From assembly GCA_031418455.1 (NCBI GenBank), contig JANOXJ010000301.1, positions 1 to 7,056 of the forward strand: a DNA stretch of 7,056 nucleotides, read 5' to 3'. The stretch is from JANNVZ01 sp031418455 (GTDB taxonomy: Bacteria > Bacteroidota > Bacteroidia > Flavobacteriales_D > Sanyastnellaceae). The notes under the pieces were generated by a model, which had not been told where the DNA came from, ran no database searches, and worked only from the letters and a program-made list of their open reading frames with translations. The position numbers and the translations under genes are program-made. Positions 1-6,606 of the stretch are shown here, piece after piece; position 1 is the stretch's first letter; the number at the start of each line of letters is the position of its first letter.

Positions 1-399
1 TTGCAACTTGCAAGTGCCCAAAACCCAGATGCGTTTTATGCTGAGCAATTTCAGGAATGGATGCGCATGTGCTACTCTAAAAAAACTACTTGGATAATAG
101 GTTGGGCTAATAGAATGCACGATTTGCCCAGAGAGGAGCAGAAGCACTTTTTGACTTATGCATTGGAACAAATAAGGCAGAATCTTATGCTCAATTATGT
201 GGGCCCTGCCTTAGCAAGAATGAATGATAACGAATCCTCTTTCTCTAAAAAATTCGCGCCTTTTATTAATGATTTAAACGCTGAAGATTTAATGTTAGAA
301 ATAAGCGAAGCGCATAGCGATGTGTCACGCAATGCATATTCTAAACTGGTTTTTACCGACCTTAGTCTTAAGTTGCATTACCTGCTCATTCGCAAATAA
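1..399 (+). CDS. holB: DNA polymerase III delta-prime subunit-like protein, C-terminal part (5' end outside window)
   Basis: Delta-prime is part of the clamp-loader complex that places the sliding clamp on DNA during replication in the cytoplasm. Only the last 132 codons are visible. The frame is open to the window edge and the first codon is TTG, so this is most likely an internal codon rather than a true start. The visible part is an alpha-helical C-terminal domain. Its opening stretch FQEWMRMCYSKK, the central REEQKHFLTYALEQIRQNL, and the closing region around residues 105-130 (SDVSRNAYSKLVF, then TDLSLKLHYLL) resemble, from memory, the C-terminal domain of delta-prime proteins of Bacteroidota. 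The AAA+ Walker motifs that would settle it lie upstream of the window. The gene ends in TAA and converges on the giant secreted-protein gene, with 62 bases between the stops holding a hairpin terminator. Identity is by recalled family resemblance; a different AAA+ clamp-loader-like protein is the main alternative. Confidence 0.75.
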   Translation: MQLASAQNPDAFYAEQFQEWMRMCYSKKTTWIIGWANRMHDLPREEQKHFLTYALEQIRQNLMLNYVGPALARMNDNESSFSKKFAPFINDLNAEDLMLEISEAHSDVSRNAYSKLVFTDLSLKLHYLLIRK

Positions 400-403
400 T
401 AAT

Positions 404-432
404 AACAATGGCCGCTTATAGCGGCCATTGTT
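404..432. terminator. Bidirectional hairpin terminator between convergent genes
   Basis: A perfect 12-bp inverted repeat pairs positions 404-415 (AACAATGGCCGC) with 421-432 (GCGGCCATTGTT) around the 5-base loop TTATA. It sits five bases after the plus-strand stop at 397-399 and about 30 bases beyond the minus-strand stop at 462-464. On the plus strand it is followed by the T-rich GTTTGTTA, and on the minus strand by ATTATTATTTG. It can therefore serve both genes, although neither side has an uninterrupted T run. Confidence 0.85.
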
Positions 433-461
433 GTTTGTTAACTAAGGAGTGTTTCTATATG

Positions 462-3400
462 CTATTTTACTTCGAGCTTTAGAGTGAACAGCGAAGTTTC
501 GTTTTGAGTAATATTCAAATAGTAGTGTCCTGCTGCAAGGCTGCCTTTTTCTATGGCTAGCATGTGTGTGGTTTGGCTTGCATAACTTCTTACTATCTGG
601 CCCTGTAGGTTGAGCAGTGTAGCATCATACACACCATTTAGTCCTACTAATTGCAATGTTGCACTTGTCTCCATAGGGTTAGGGAATAACACAGCACTTA
701 TACTGCCGTGTTCTAATACACTTAGTACAAACACCACTTGCGACTCTTGTGTGCAGCCTTCAGCATTAGTGGTTTCTACAAAGTAATAACCAGGCTCTGT
801 GGCAGTGTATGTTTGGTCAGTAGCGCCATCTATTATGTTGCCATTAAAGTACCACTGCCATGTAGCACCAATTGGGGCAGTCATAGCATCGCCATTTTGT
901 GTAATGGTAATATCTGGTATTGGGTTTACTGTTATTACTAACTCATCGCTATCAGCACAGTTGCCAATGCCGCCATTTACAGCTATGGTTTCAGTCTGTT
1001 GTGGCTGGTAAGGGCTGCCATTGGTGGCGTTGTTGCTCCAGGTTAAATTATTTGCACCAGTGGCATTTAGCAATATGTAGTCGCCATAACAAATAGATAT
1101 GTCAGCTCCTGCGCTCACATTGGCTTGCTCAGTTACTGTTATTACAATTTGGTCTGTTACTGTGCACTCATTTACTACCGCAGGCGTAGCCGTAAGTGTA
1201 ATTGTTTGCGAAGGGGTAATAGTGCTGCCATTTACCGCTCCATTGCTCCAAATTATTTGGTCAGCACCGGTAGCATTCAGTGTTATTTCATCGCCTGTGC
1301 ATAAAGCTATATCTGCTCCTGCATTTATGGTTTGTGCAGGTATTACTTCTATAGCCACATCTTGCATAACGCTGCAGTCAAATGCATTGGTTACCGAAGC
1401 AGTTATTGTTTCAGATTGTGCAGGTGTATAGGAAGTATTGTTGGTATGTCCGTTGCTCCATAGTACCGTGCCATTGCTTATAGCATTGAGCATAATGGAT
1501 TCACCACCGCACACAGTTTGTTGTGCATCTACATTTAATGTTGGCGTTGGATTTACTGTTATCATCATATCATCAGTATCAGAGCAGCCATATTCATTTT
1601 CAAAACTTGCTGTAAGTGTTTGCGTTTGTGTAGGTGCATAGTCGGTACCATTTTCCAAAGCATTGCTCCACATTATACCATCAGCACCCGTAGCATTTAG
1701 CATAATAGTTTCACCTGCACATATTGTAACATCATTACCTGCTGCTATTAGCGGAACAGGCGCCACAGTTATGTTCACTTCTTCCGCAGCGGTGCAATCA
1801 AAGCTATTGCTCGCGGTGGCGGTTAGCACTTCGCTATCAGTAGGTGTGTAGCTTGTGCCATTAGTATGTCCGTTGCTCCAGGTTACTGTATTGTCGCTGG
1901 TAGCATTTAGTATCAACGATTCGCCACTGCATACAGTCATGTCATTTTCTACAGCTATTGTAGGCGATGGATTTACGTTTATTGTTATAGCATCTGAATT
2001 GCTGCAACCATTGGTTCCATTAGTATTGGCAGTGAGTGTAATGGATTGTGTGGGCATTATGCTACTGCCGTTGGCAGCGGCATTGCTCCAGGTTACGGCA
2101 GTTGTGCTTGTAGCATTTAATGTTACAGGTTCGCCTGCGCATACCGTTACATCATCACCTGCAAATAGTGTTGGCAGCGGTTTTATGGTAACTCCTTTTA
2201 CTTTGGTTACATTGCAGAAAGGGTTTACTAAATTCATATGAAGCGTGTATGTACCCGGTGCCAATTGCGATGTGTTGAAGGTAGATTCATTGGAAACTAC
2301 ATTACCGGCAATGGACCATGTGTATTGGTCTACATAATTTTGCTCACCAGTCAGCACGTTGTTTGCGCCATGGCAAACTATAGTATTTCCTGCAACACTT
2401 GTTAAGGAGCTACAATTGAAAATAGTAAGCAGGTTGGTATTGGTAACCACAGCAGGGTTGTTGTCAAAATAAATATGTGCCGTGGAGAGTAGTTGTGTGT
2501 TATGAGGTTTGTTAGGCAGTGGTTTTATGAAGTAAGTCAGCTGTCCATGGCTGCCCGGTTCATTGCTAGTGCTATCTGGCAACATTATGTTTTCAAAGAA
2601 AAACATTACCTCTCGCGTTGTTGGATTTAACTGGGTGTAACAATTGTGCATAACAGGACCCATAGAGAATTTGCTAATGTCCAGATCAGCATCTAGGGTG
2701 TCTCTAATGATAACATTCGTGGCAGGGGCATTGCCTGTATTTTGAAACTGAACCGTGTATTCTATATTTTGTGTTGTGTTTATATAATGCGGCTCGTCAT
2801 ACCCTCGTGGTTCAGATGAAATAGCATTGGGGTCGTAAGCACATGTTACAAGCACTTCAATAGTTTTCTCACCGGTTGCTACCAAATTATTGTCATCGTC
2901 ATATGCCAATACAGTTAGGTGATTGGTTACCCACTCACCTATGTGCTCAAAGTTAGGAGTGTGTACGCTAATTTGGAACCAAAACATGGAATTGGGGGTC
3001 ATATTAGGAATAGAGAAGTACATTAAGTTGCCAACTGTGGAATCTGGAAGATAAGTAATTCCCCCTAGAGGAATTTGAATTCCTGTAATTAGCGAATCGA
3101 ACTCTACAATGGCTTGAGAATGATCTATTGCAGCATTGCCAGATAGCCAAATACAAAAAGAATGCGTATGCCAAACATCGCAAGGATAACCCGGAACGGC
3201 AGGAGAATAATCACCGCTGAAATTAATTGTGACTGGAGCACCTAATTCATTTAAACCCAACTTTGGAACTGTTGGTGGTGCAGTATTATTTGTGCCAATA
3301 TAGAACTGAATTGGATGTGGAGTAGTACGCACAGGAAAAAGCGTGCTTGCTGTATGTTGAATGACATAATTACCAGCTGGAATGCCGAAAAAGCTATAGT

Positions 3401-4583
3401 TACCTAAATTATTTGTTGTTACTATAATACCAAGTGGTTCTATTGTTAAAGTTTGGCCTGGTATTCCTTCTTCTCCTTCTTCTTGCCATCCATTTGTATT
3501 AGTGTCGTGAAAAACATGACCGTTTATTCTATATGTACAAACCATATCACCACAAGAGTTGGGAGTATAATTTGCAGCAAATGGATCGGCACAGCCGCTG
3601 AGTGTTAGGCATGATCCATCATCGCATGTTGCGTTAGGATCATAGTTGCAAGCAAGCGTGTCCATGCAACCGGGATATACACACGAGTTGAAACTTTGGC
3701 AATTAGCACCGGGATCAAAATTACAAGCTTCCGGATCTGTACATCCGCATTGGCTAAAGCAACAAGTTCCATCATTCACTGCAGCACCAGGGTTATAGTT
3801 GCAAGCAGCACTATTGGTGCAACCAAATACTCCATATGAATATTTTAGGCCATTAGCAGGCATGCCAGGCACGGCCAGGAACGTATTGAATATTTGATTT
3901 GCAGTTACTGTTGAAACAGTTGAGCTATTAAAAGATTGTGACGGGCCATTTGTTCTGCAAACTACCTGAGTGTTGTTTGCACCACGAATACCTATTTGGA
4001 CAGTTTTGTTAAAGCTATTTTCTACTAGGGTGGAATTCACCTGATAATGAAATTCGATGCCGCCATTAAATTCAGCAAGTTTTATTTGGAAGCTAATTTC
4101 ATAGTCACCAGTACCTGTGTACGGGTGAAAATTTTCCCACTGATATACAATGATTCTATTGGGTGCTTCGCCAAATACTTGATATTGTATAGTGCTGGGA
4201 AGCGGAGAGGTATAGAGCGACCTAATGTCTCTGCCCCATGCTGCAATAACGCCATTGTATGCAGCGTTGGATGATAGAGGGTTTACATCATTTACCGCAG
4301 GTACCACCGCACCCAATGTTATATATCCATTGGTATTTAAATAGCCCTGAGTGTAGGTTCCACCATTAAATTGAAACGCAAAGGGAAAGGAAATACCTAC
4401 CACTTGGTCGTCTATGTAGCCATCGTCCACTAGGACTATACCACTATCTAATGGCACATAGGGCGTTATAGATTGCGAAAAATCATTAGGCAAGAAAAAC
4501 TGAGCATGGCCGGCAAGGCTTATTGCAGCCAGTGATAGCACCGCGCCTATGAGCCTAAGTTTTTGAGTAAAGGAGTGTTTCAT
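462..4583 (-). CDS. Giant secreted modular Ig-repeat protein with T9SS type A sorting domain
   Basis: This 1373-residue protein is probably exported by Sec and then the type IX secretion system to the cell surface or outside. A signal peptide is visible at residues 1-27 (KLR, a hydrophobic core, then a likely AGHA/Q cleavage). Residues about 30-250 form a beta-rich domain with the pattern GISFPFAFQFNGGTYTQGY, a common N-terminal module of Bacteroidota surface proteins. Four Cys-rich repeats follow at 254-350, then an SdrB-like domain at 351-413 (GHVFHDTNTNGWQEEGEEG). Residues about 581-723 are a DUF11-like domain (CAYDPN, IEYTVQFQNTGNAPATNV, HIYFDNNPA). A PKD/Ig-like domain spans 724-805, six 70-residue Ig-like repeats 806-1224, and a divergent Ig-like domain 1225-1291 (WQWYFNGN, GCTQ). 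The sorting domain is at about 1293-1373, with LFPNP, LLNLQGQIVRS, LAAGHYYLNI and a basic end (KLEVK). No catalytic domain is seen, so an adhesive or structural role is inferred. The ATG start is preceded by A-rich AAATAAAA. The gene ends in TAG. Confidence 0.93.
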   Translation of the reverse strand: MKHSFTQKLRLIGAVLSLAAISLAGHAQFFLPNDFSQSITPYVPLDSGIVLVDDGYIDDQVVGISFPFAFQFNGGTYTQGYLNTNGYITLGAVVPAVNDVNPLSSNAAYNGVIAAWGRDIRSLYTSPLPSTIQYQVFGEAPNRIIVYQWENFHPYTGTGDYEISFQIKLAEFNGGIEFHYQVNSTLVENSFNKTVQIGIRGANNTQVVCRTNGPSQSFNSSTVSTVTANQIFNTFLAVPGMPANGLKYSYGVFGCTNSAACNYNPGAAVNDGTCCFSQCGCTDPEACNFDPGANCQSFNSCVYPGCMDTLACNYDPNATCDDGSCLTLSGCADPFAANYTPNSCGDMVCTYRINGHVFHDTNTNGWQEEGEEGIPGQTLTIEPLGIIVTTNNLGNYSFFGIPAGNYVIQHTASTLFPVRTTPHPIQFYIGTNNTAPPTVPKLGLNELGAPVTINFSGDYSPAVPGYPCDVWHTHSFCIWLSGNAAIDHSQAIVEFDSLITGIQIPLGGITYLPDSTVGNLMYFSIPNMTPNSMFWFQISVHTPNFEHIGEWVTNHLTVLAYDDDNNLVATGEKTIEVLVTCAYDPNAISSEPRGYDEPHYINTTQNIEYTVQFQNTGNAPATNVIIRDTLDADLDISKFSMGPVMHNCYTQLNPTTREVMFFFENIMLPDSTSNEPGSHGQLTYFIKPLPNKPHNTQLLSTAHIYFDNNPAVVTNTNLLTIFNCSSLTSVAGNTIVCHGANNVLTGEQNYVDQYTWSIAGNVVSNESTFNTSQLAPGTYTLHMNLVNPFCNVTKVKGVTIKPLPTLFAGDDVTVCAGEPVTLNATSTTAVTWSNAAANGSSIMPTQSITLTANTNGTNGCSNSDAITINVNPSPTIAVENDMTVCSGESLILNATSDNTVTWSNGHTNGTSYTPTDSEVLTATASNSFDCTAAEEVNITVAPVPLIAAGNDVTICAGETIMLNATGADGIMWSNALENGTDYAPTQTQTLTASFENEYGCSDTDDMMITVNPTPTLNVDAQQTVCGGESIMLNAISNGTVLWSNGHTNNTSYTPAQSETITASVTNAFDCSVMQDVAIEVIPAQTINAGADIALCTGDEITLNATGADQIIWSNGAVNGSTITPSQTITLTATPAVVNECTVTDQIVITVTEQANVSAGADISICYGDYILLNATGANNLTWSNNATNGSPYQPQQTETIAVNGGIGNCADSDELVITVNPIPDITITQNGDAMTAPIGATWQWYFNGNIIDGATDQTYTATEPGYYFVETTNAEGCTQESQVVFVLSVLEHGSISAVLFPNPMETSATLQLVGLNGVYDATLLNLQGQIVRSYASQTTHMLAIEKGSLAAGHYYLNITQNETSLFTLKLEVK
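912..2168 (-). repeat. Six tandem 210-bp units encoding 70-residue Ig-like domains
   Basis: The units cover residues 806-875, 876-945, 946-1015, 1016-1085, 1086-1155 and 1156-1224; the last is 69 residues. Each has the plan T(V/I)CxGE, then LNATG, then WSNG-xx-NGT, TPxQ, LTA, (G/D/E)C, and (I)TVNPxP. Two cysteines per unit are conserved and could form a disulfide. On the plus strand the octamer TTGCTCCA, antisense to the Trp-Ser-Asn codons, occurs six times exactly 210 bases apart; its 10-base block starts at 1031, 1241, 1451, 1661, 1871 and 2081. The exact phase shows tandem duplication rather than independent domain capture. Such repeats usually act as spacers or stalks in Bacteroidota surface proteins. 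Confidence 0.93.
3534..3824 (-). repeat. Four Cys-rich CTDPxACNYDP repeats
   Basis: Four tandem units of about 25 residues begin with GC at residues 254, 280, 305 and 330. The shared plan is GC(T/M)DxxACNYDPxA followed by DDGSC or a variant. The units differ in the loop, and the last (GCADPFAANYTP) has lost the central cysteine. The Asp/Asn-rich pattern resembles calcium-binding thrombospondin type 3-like repeats that are frequent in secreted Bacteroidota proteins. Metal binding is inferred, not shown. Confidence 0.85.
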
Positions 4584-4653
4584 TTTTATTTGGTGTTAAT
4601 TGTCGGTTTAATAACAAGACTTCGTTTTTATAAAAATTCCATAATTTATTTTG

Positions 4654-4692
4654 AAAAAAAAATGGCCTTTGCCTTTTACTGCAAAGGCCATT
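4654..4692 (-). terminator. Rho-independent terminator of the sigma/anti-sigma operon
   Basis: A perfect 12-bp stem pairs positions 4661-4672 (AATGGCCTTTGC) with 4681-4692 (GCAAAGGCCATT) around an 8-base loop. Read on the minus strand, the hairpin runs into nine consecutive T residues (4662-4654), the classic intrinsic terminator. It lies 37 bases past the stop of the TPR membrane protein and about 70 bases before the start of the giant secreted-protein gene. It should therefore separate the two transcription units. Confidence 0.9.
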
Positions 4693-4702
4693 GCAGAGAC
4701 CG

Positions 4703-4718
4703 TGCACATAGCTGTGCA
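4703..4718 (-). other. Small hairpin between a stop codon and the terminator
   Basis: A 6-bp inverted repeat, TGCACA (4703-4708) and TGTGCA (4713-4718) with loop TAGC, sits 10 bases after the stop of the TPR membrane protein and 10 bases before the terminator stem. It could protect the mRNA 3' end or be a protein-binding palindrome. It is short enough that chance is also possible. Confidence 0.35.
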
Positions 4719-4728
4719 ACCGTTATTC

Positions 4729-5925
4729 TTAGTTTAATTCTTTAGCTGCTTTAAGAGCGTAAAACTTTTGTTTATTTACTATTTCAGTAAACAGAGCTTT
4801 CGCTTCTTCGGTGCGACCTAATGCTTTTAATGACTTCGCTTTGTAAAACTCTGCTTCTTCTCTAAAGGTGCTTATGCTATTTTTTATGGTTTTGTCATAA
4901 TAGGTTATGGCGTTTTCAAACTCGCCATTTTCATAATAGCAACGGGCGGTATAGAATTGTGCATTCACATCATCGGGGTATTGTTGTGCTATTACCTTAA
5001 ATTTATTTATTGCCAATGCGTAGTTGTTTTGATTCATTGCTTGCACACATTGTGTCAAGTAATTCATATAAGGAATTTGGGTGGTAAAAAGGTTTTCTTC
5101 TTCGGCTTTAGCGCGGTCTTCCTCGCTTGCAAATGGTGCCGGCAATCCGCCTAATTCTGATTCGAACGACTGCCATTCTTTACTGCGCATTTTGGTATAA
5201 TCTGCTACTTTGTAGTTTAGTATGCGTGTAATAGATACTGCAGCTATGCCAGCTCTTTGTTGCACCATTACCATTTCCATACTGTCGTTATTATGCACCA
5301 ACTGGTCTATGGACTTTGGGGCAATAGGGTCTATGGTGGTGGCTGTTGTTATGCTTTTATTTGTTGCAATATTTGGTTCTATGGTGGCTGTTGTATAGTT
5401 GTTGCCGTTGGCAGAAGGGTTTACAATTATTTCATTTGCCTTTGGCAGATTGTTTTCAATTGTTATTTGATTGTTTTCATTATCAGTATTAATAAGATTG
5501 TTATTCTCATTATTTTCTGACGAATTATTTATGTTAGTGGGTGGTGCTATGTTGGTTTCAGAAGTTTCATTGTTAAAATAGAAAATACTACCTACAGTAA
5601 CCAAGGTTATAGAAGTCACTACGGCTATAATGGTGTTTAAGCTCCACCAAGAAGTAGTGGCCTGTGTGGCAGCTGCCGCAAGCGGGGTTGCAGCTGCCGC
5701 TGCTGAGGCTGCTGCGTGTGTGTGGTTAGATAAAAATACTGACACATCTGGCACCGCATCGTATGCTGCCACGTCTGCATAGCCCTCCATGGCCTCCACT
5801 AGAAGCGGTGACTGAGCTGCCTGGGCCTTTATGGCTGCCGCACGCTCCGGGTCCAATTGGCCTTGCTGGTAGAGTTTTATCTCTTCCAGACTAGGGAGCC
5901 CGTTATTTGTTACTATACGTTTCAT
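4729..5925 (-). CDS. Membrane anti-sigma-like protein with periplasmic TPR domain
   Basis: This 398-residue protein probably holds the partner ECF sigma factor at the inner membrane and senses the periplasm through its TPR domain. The cytoplasmic N-terminus (residues 8-50; LPSLEEIKLYQQGQLDPERA, then SPLLVEAMEGY) resembles the short zinc-free anti-sigma segment seen beside ECF sigma factors in Bacteroidota. An Ala-rich stretch follows at 71-87, then one membrane helix at about 95-117 (NTIIAVVTSITLVTVGSIFYF). Residues 118-180 are a very Asn-rich, low-complexity linker. Residues about 285-395 hold roughly three TPR-like units (ALAINKFKVIAQQYPDDVNA; YYENGEFENAITYYDKTI; ALGRTEEAKALFTEIV). The ATG at 5925-5923 overlaps the sigma stop as ATGA, so translation is likely coupled. 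No HxxxCxxC zinc motif is seen. Anti-sigma activity is inferred from position and N-terminal pattern; a YbgF-like TPR protein without regulatory function is the alternative. Confidence 0.85.
   Translation of the reverse strand: MKRIVTNNGLPSLEEIKLYQQGQLDPERAAAIKAQAAQSPLLVEAMEGYADVAAYDAVPDVSVFLSNHTHAAASAAAAATPLAAAATQATTSWWSLNTIIAVVTSITLVTVGSIFYFNNETSETNIAPPTNINNSSENNENNNLINTDNENNQITIENNLPKANEIIVNPSANGNNYTTATIEPNIATNKSITTATTIDPIAPKSIDQLVHNNDSMEMVMVQQRAGIAAVSITRILNYKVADYTKMRSKEWQSFESELGGLPAPFASEEDRAKAEEENLFTTQIPYMNYLTQCVQAMNQNNYALAINKFKVIAQQYPDDVNAQFYTARCYYENGEFENAITYYDKTIKNSISTFREEAEFYKAKSLKALGRTEEAKALFTEIVNKQKFYALKAAKELN
5392..5574 (-). repeat. Asn-rich low-complexity linker coding region
   Basis: This segment encodes residues 118-178 of the TPR membrane protein, just outside the membrane helix. 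It is dominated by Asn with Glu, Thr, Ile and Ser (for example NNSSENNENNNLINTDNENN). The DNA is correspondingly rich in AAT/AAC codons. It is probably a disordered spacer between the membrane and the periplasmic TPR domain, and it may vary in length between strains. Confidence 0.7.
5922..5925 (-). promoter_or_regulatory. ATGA stop/start overlap coupling sigma and anti-sigma translation
   Basis: On the minus strand the bases 5925-5922 read ATGA. The TGA ends the sigma-factor frame and the ATG starts the membrane TPR protein one base out of phase. This 4-base overlap is a standard arrangement for translational coupling and fits sigma/regulator pairs that need matched amounts. Confidence 0.9.
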
Positions 5926-6497
5926 TCTGTTCCTGTTAATTGGCTATGCAAATTGCGTTTGCCATTTTGAATATATGATTTTACTTCGCCCAAGCTGTAG
6001 CCTGTGGTGACTGTAATTTCTTTATAGCTTTTGTTGTGCAGATAAAAAAGTGTTACACAATTTTTTTGTTCTTCAGCTAAATTTTCTATCGCCTTTTCTA
6101 ATTTGCCTATCTCTTTTTCTTTCCATTCGGCTAGCAGTATATCTTCAGTATCATCCATGATATTGTCGCCTACCACATACATATAAGCTTCATGTTTCTT
6201 TGCTGTTCTTTTTTCCAGTTTCAATACCGTTAAGCAATGGTTTTTAGCTACGCGGTGGAGCCATGCCTGAAATGCAAATACATCTTGCACCAAAAGCGAG
6301 TCCAATAATTTTTCGAAAATGGCCAGCGTAGCATCCGCTGCCTCATCCTTGTCTTGCAAATATTTTAAGCATATACCATATACCAGGTGGCTGTATCGCT
6401 TATACAACTCGCCCAACCACTCTGGCTTACCATCGTGGCGGTAGTTTTGCAACAGCGCTGTGTCACTTAGTTTCGATATGTCTTTTTTAAAAAACAA
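5922..6497 (-). CDS. ECF-type RNA polymerase sigma factor
   Basis: This 191-residue protein is an extracytoplasmic-function sigma factor that would direct RNA polymerase to a dedicated set of promoters. Sigma region 2 lies at about residues 25-95: EWLGELYKRYSHLVYGICLK matches region 2.1/2.2, DKDEAADATLAIFEKLLD follows, and FQAWLHRVAKNHCLTVLKLE is the region 2.3/2.4 part. Region 4 lies at about 132-187: LEKAIENLAEEQKNCVTLFY, then a helix-turn-helix at SYKEITVTTGYSLGEVKSYI and RNLHSQL. The start is TTG at 6497-6495. An in-frame TAA lies two codons upstream (6503-6501), and no in-frame ATG occurs until residue 106, inside the conserved domain. The stop overlaps the start of the downstream anti-sigma-like gene. 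Its target genes are not visible here. Confidence 0.93.
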   Translation of the reverse strand: MFFKKDISKLSDTALLQNYRHDGKPEWLGELYKRYSHLVYGICLKYLQDKDEAADATLAIFEKLLDSLLVQDVFAFQAWLHRVAKNHCLTVLKLEKRTAKKHEAYMYVVGDNIMDDTEDILLAEWKEKEIGKLEKAIENLAEEQKNCVTLFYLHNKSYKEITVTTGYSLGEVKSYIQNGKRNLHSQLTGTE

Positions 6498-6532
6498 GGA
6501 TTATTTTTTTCTATTTATTGTTTTAAAGTTAG

Positions 6533-6573
6533 CCAATAAGCCGGAAGCACGTTTGCCTCATCCGGCTTATTGG
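6533..6573. terminator. Hairpin between plug-protein gene and sigma operon
   Basis: A perfect 13-bp inverted repeat pairs 6533-6545 (CCAATAAGCCGGA) with 6561-6573 (TCCGGCTTATTGG). Its 15-base interior can pair further on the minus-strand RNA as GGCA/TGCT around an AACG tetraloop, with one G:U pair and a 3-base bulge. It lies 33 bases after the stop of the plug-domain gene and 35 bases before the sigma start. No continuous T run follows on the minus strand (CTAACTTTAAAAC), so termination may be partial. It most likely ends the plug-gene transcript. Confidence 0.65.
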
Positions 6574-6606
6574 GTGCCTAACCTAACGAAATTACTTTTT
6601 AATTCT

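Noticed and set aside
738..2241. Several open plus-strand frames of 62-128 codons opposite the Ig repeats
   Set aside because: They recur with the 210-bp repeat phase and are antisense shadows of the repeat array; their products are low-complexity and show no domain.
4563..4745. A 60-codon plus-strand frame across the intergenic region
   Set aside because: It overlaps the terminator hairpin and the ends of two well-supported genes, and its product resembles no protein I know.
5257..5520. An 87-codon plus-strand frame rich in Cys, Tyr and Val
   Set aside because: It is antisense to the Asn-rich linker of the TPR protein; the composition follows from the complementary AAT/AAC codons.
5656..5715. 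GCN-rich stretch encoding the poly-Ala segment as a trinucleotide repeat
   Set aside because: The Ala codons are mixed (GCA, GCT, GCC, GCG), so it is not a pure microsatellite, only an Ala-rich protein segment.
6498..6540. TAACTTTA on the minus strand as a -7 element of a sigma-operon promoter
   Set aside because: It differs from TAnnTTTG at the last base, and no TTG lies at the proper distance upstream because that region is the hairpin stem.
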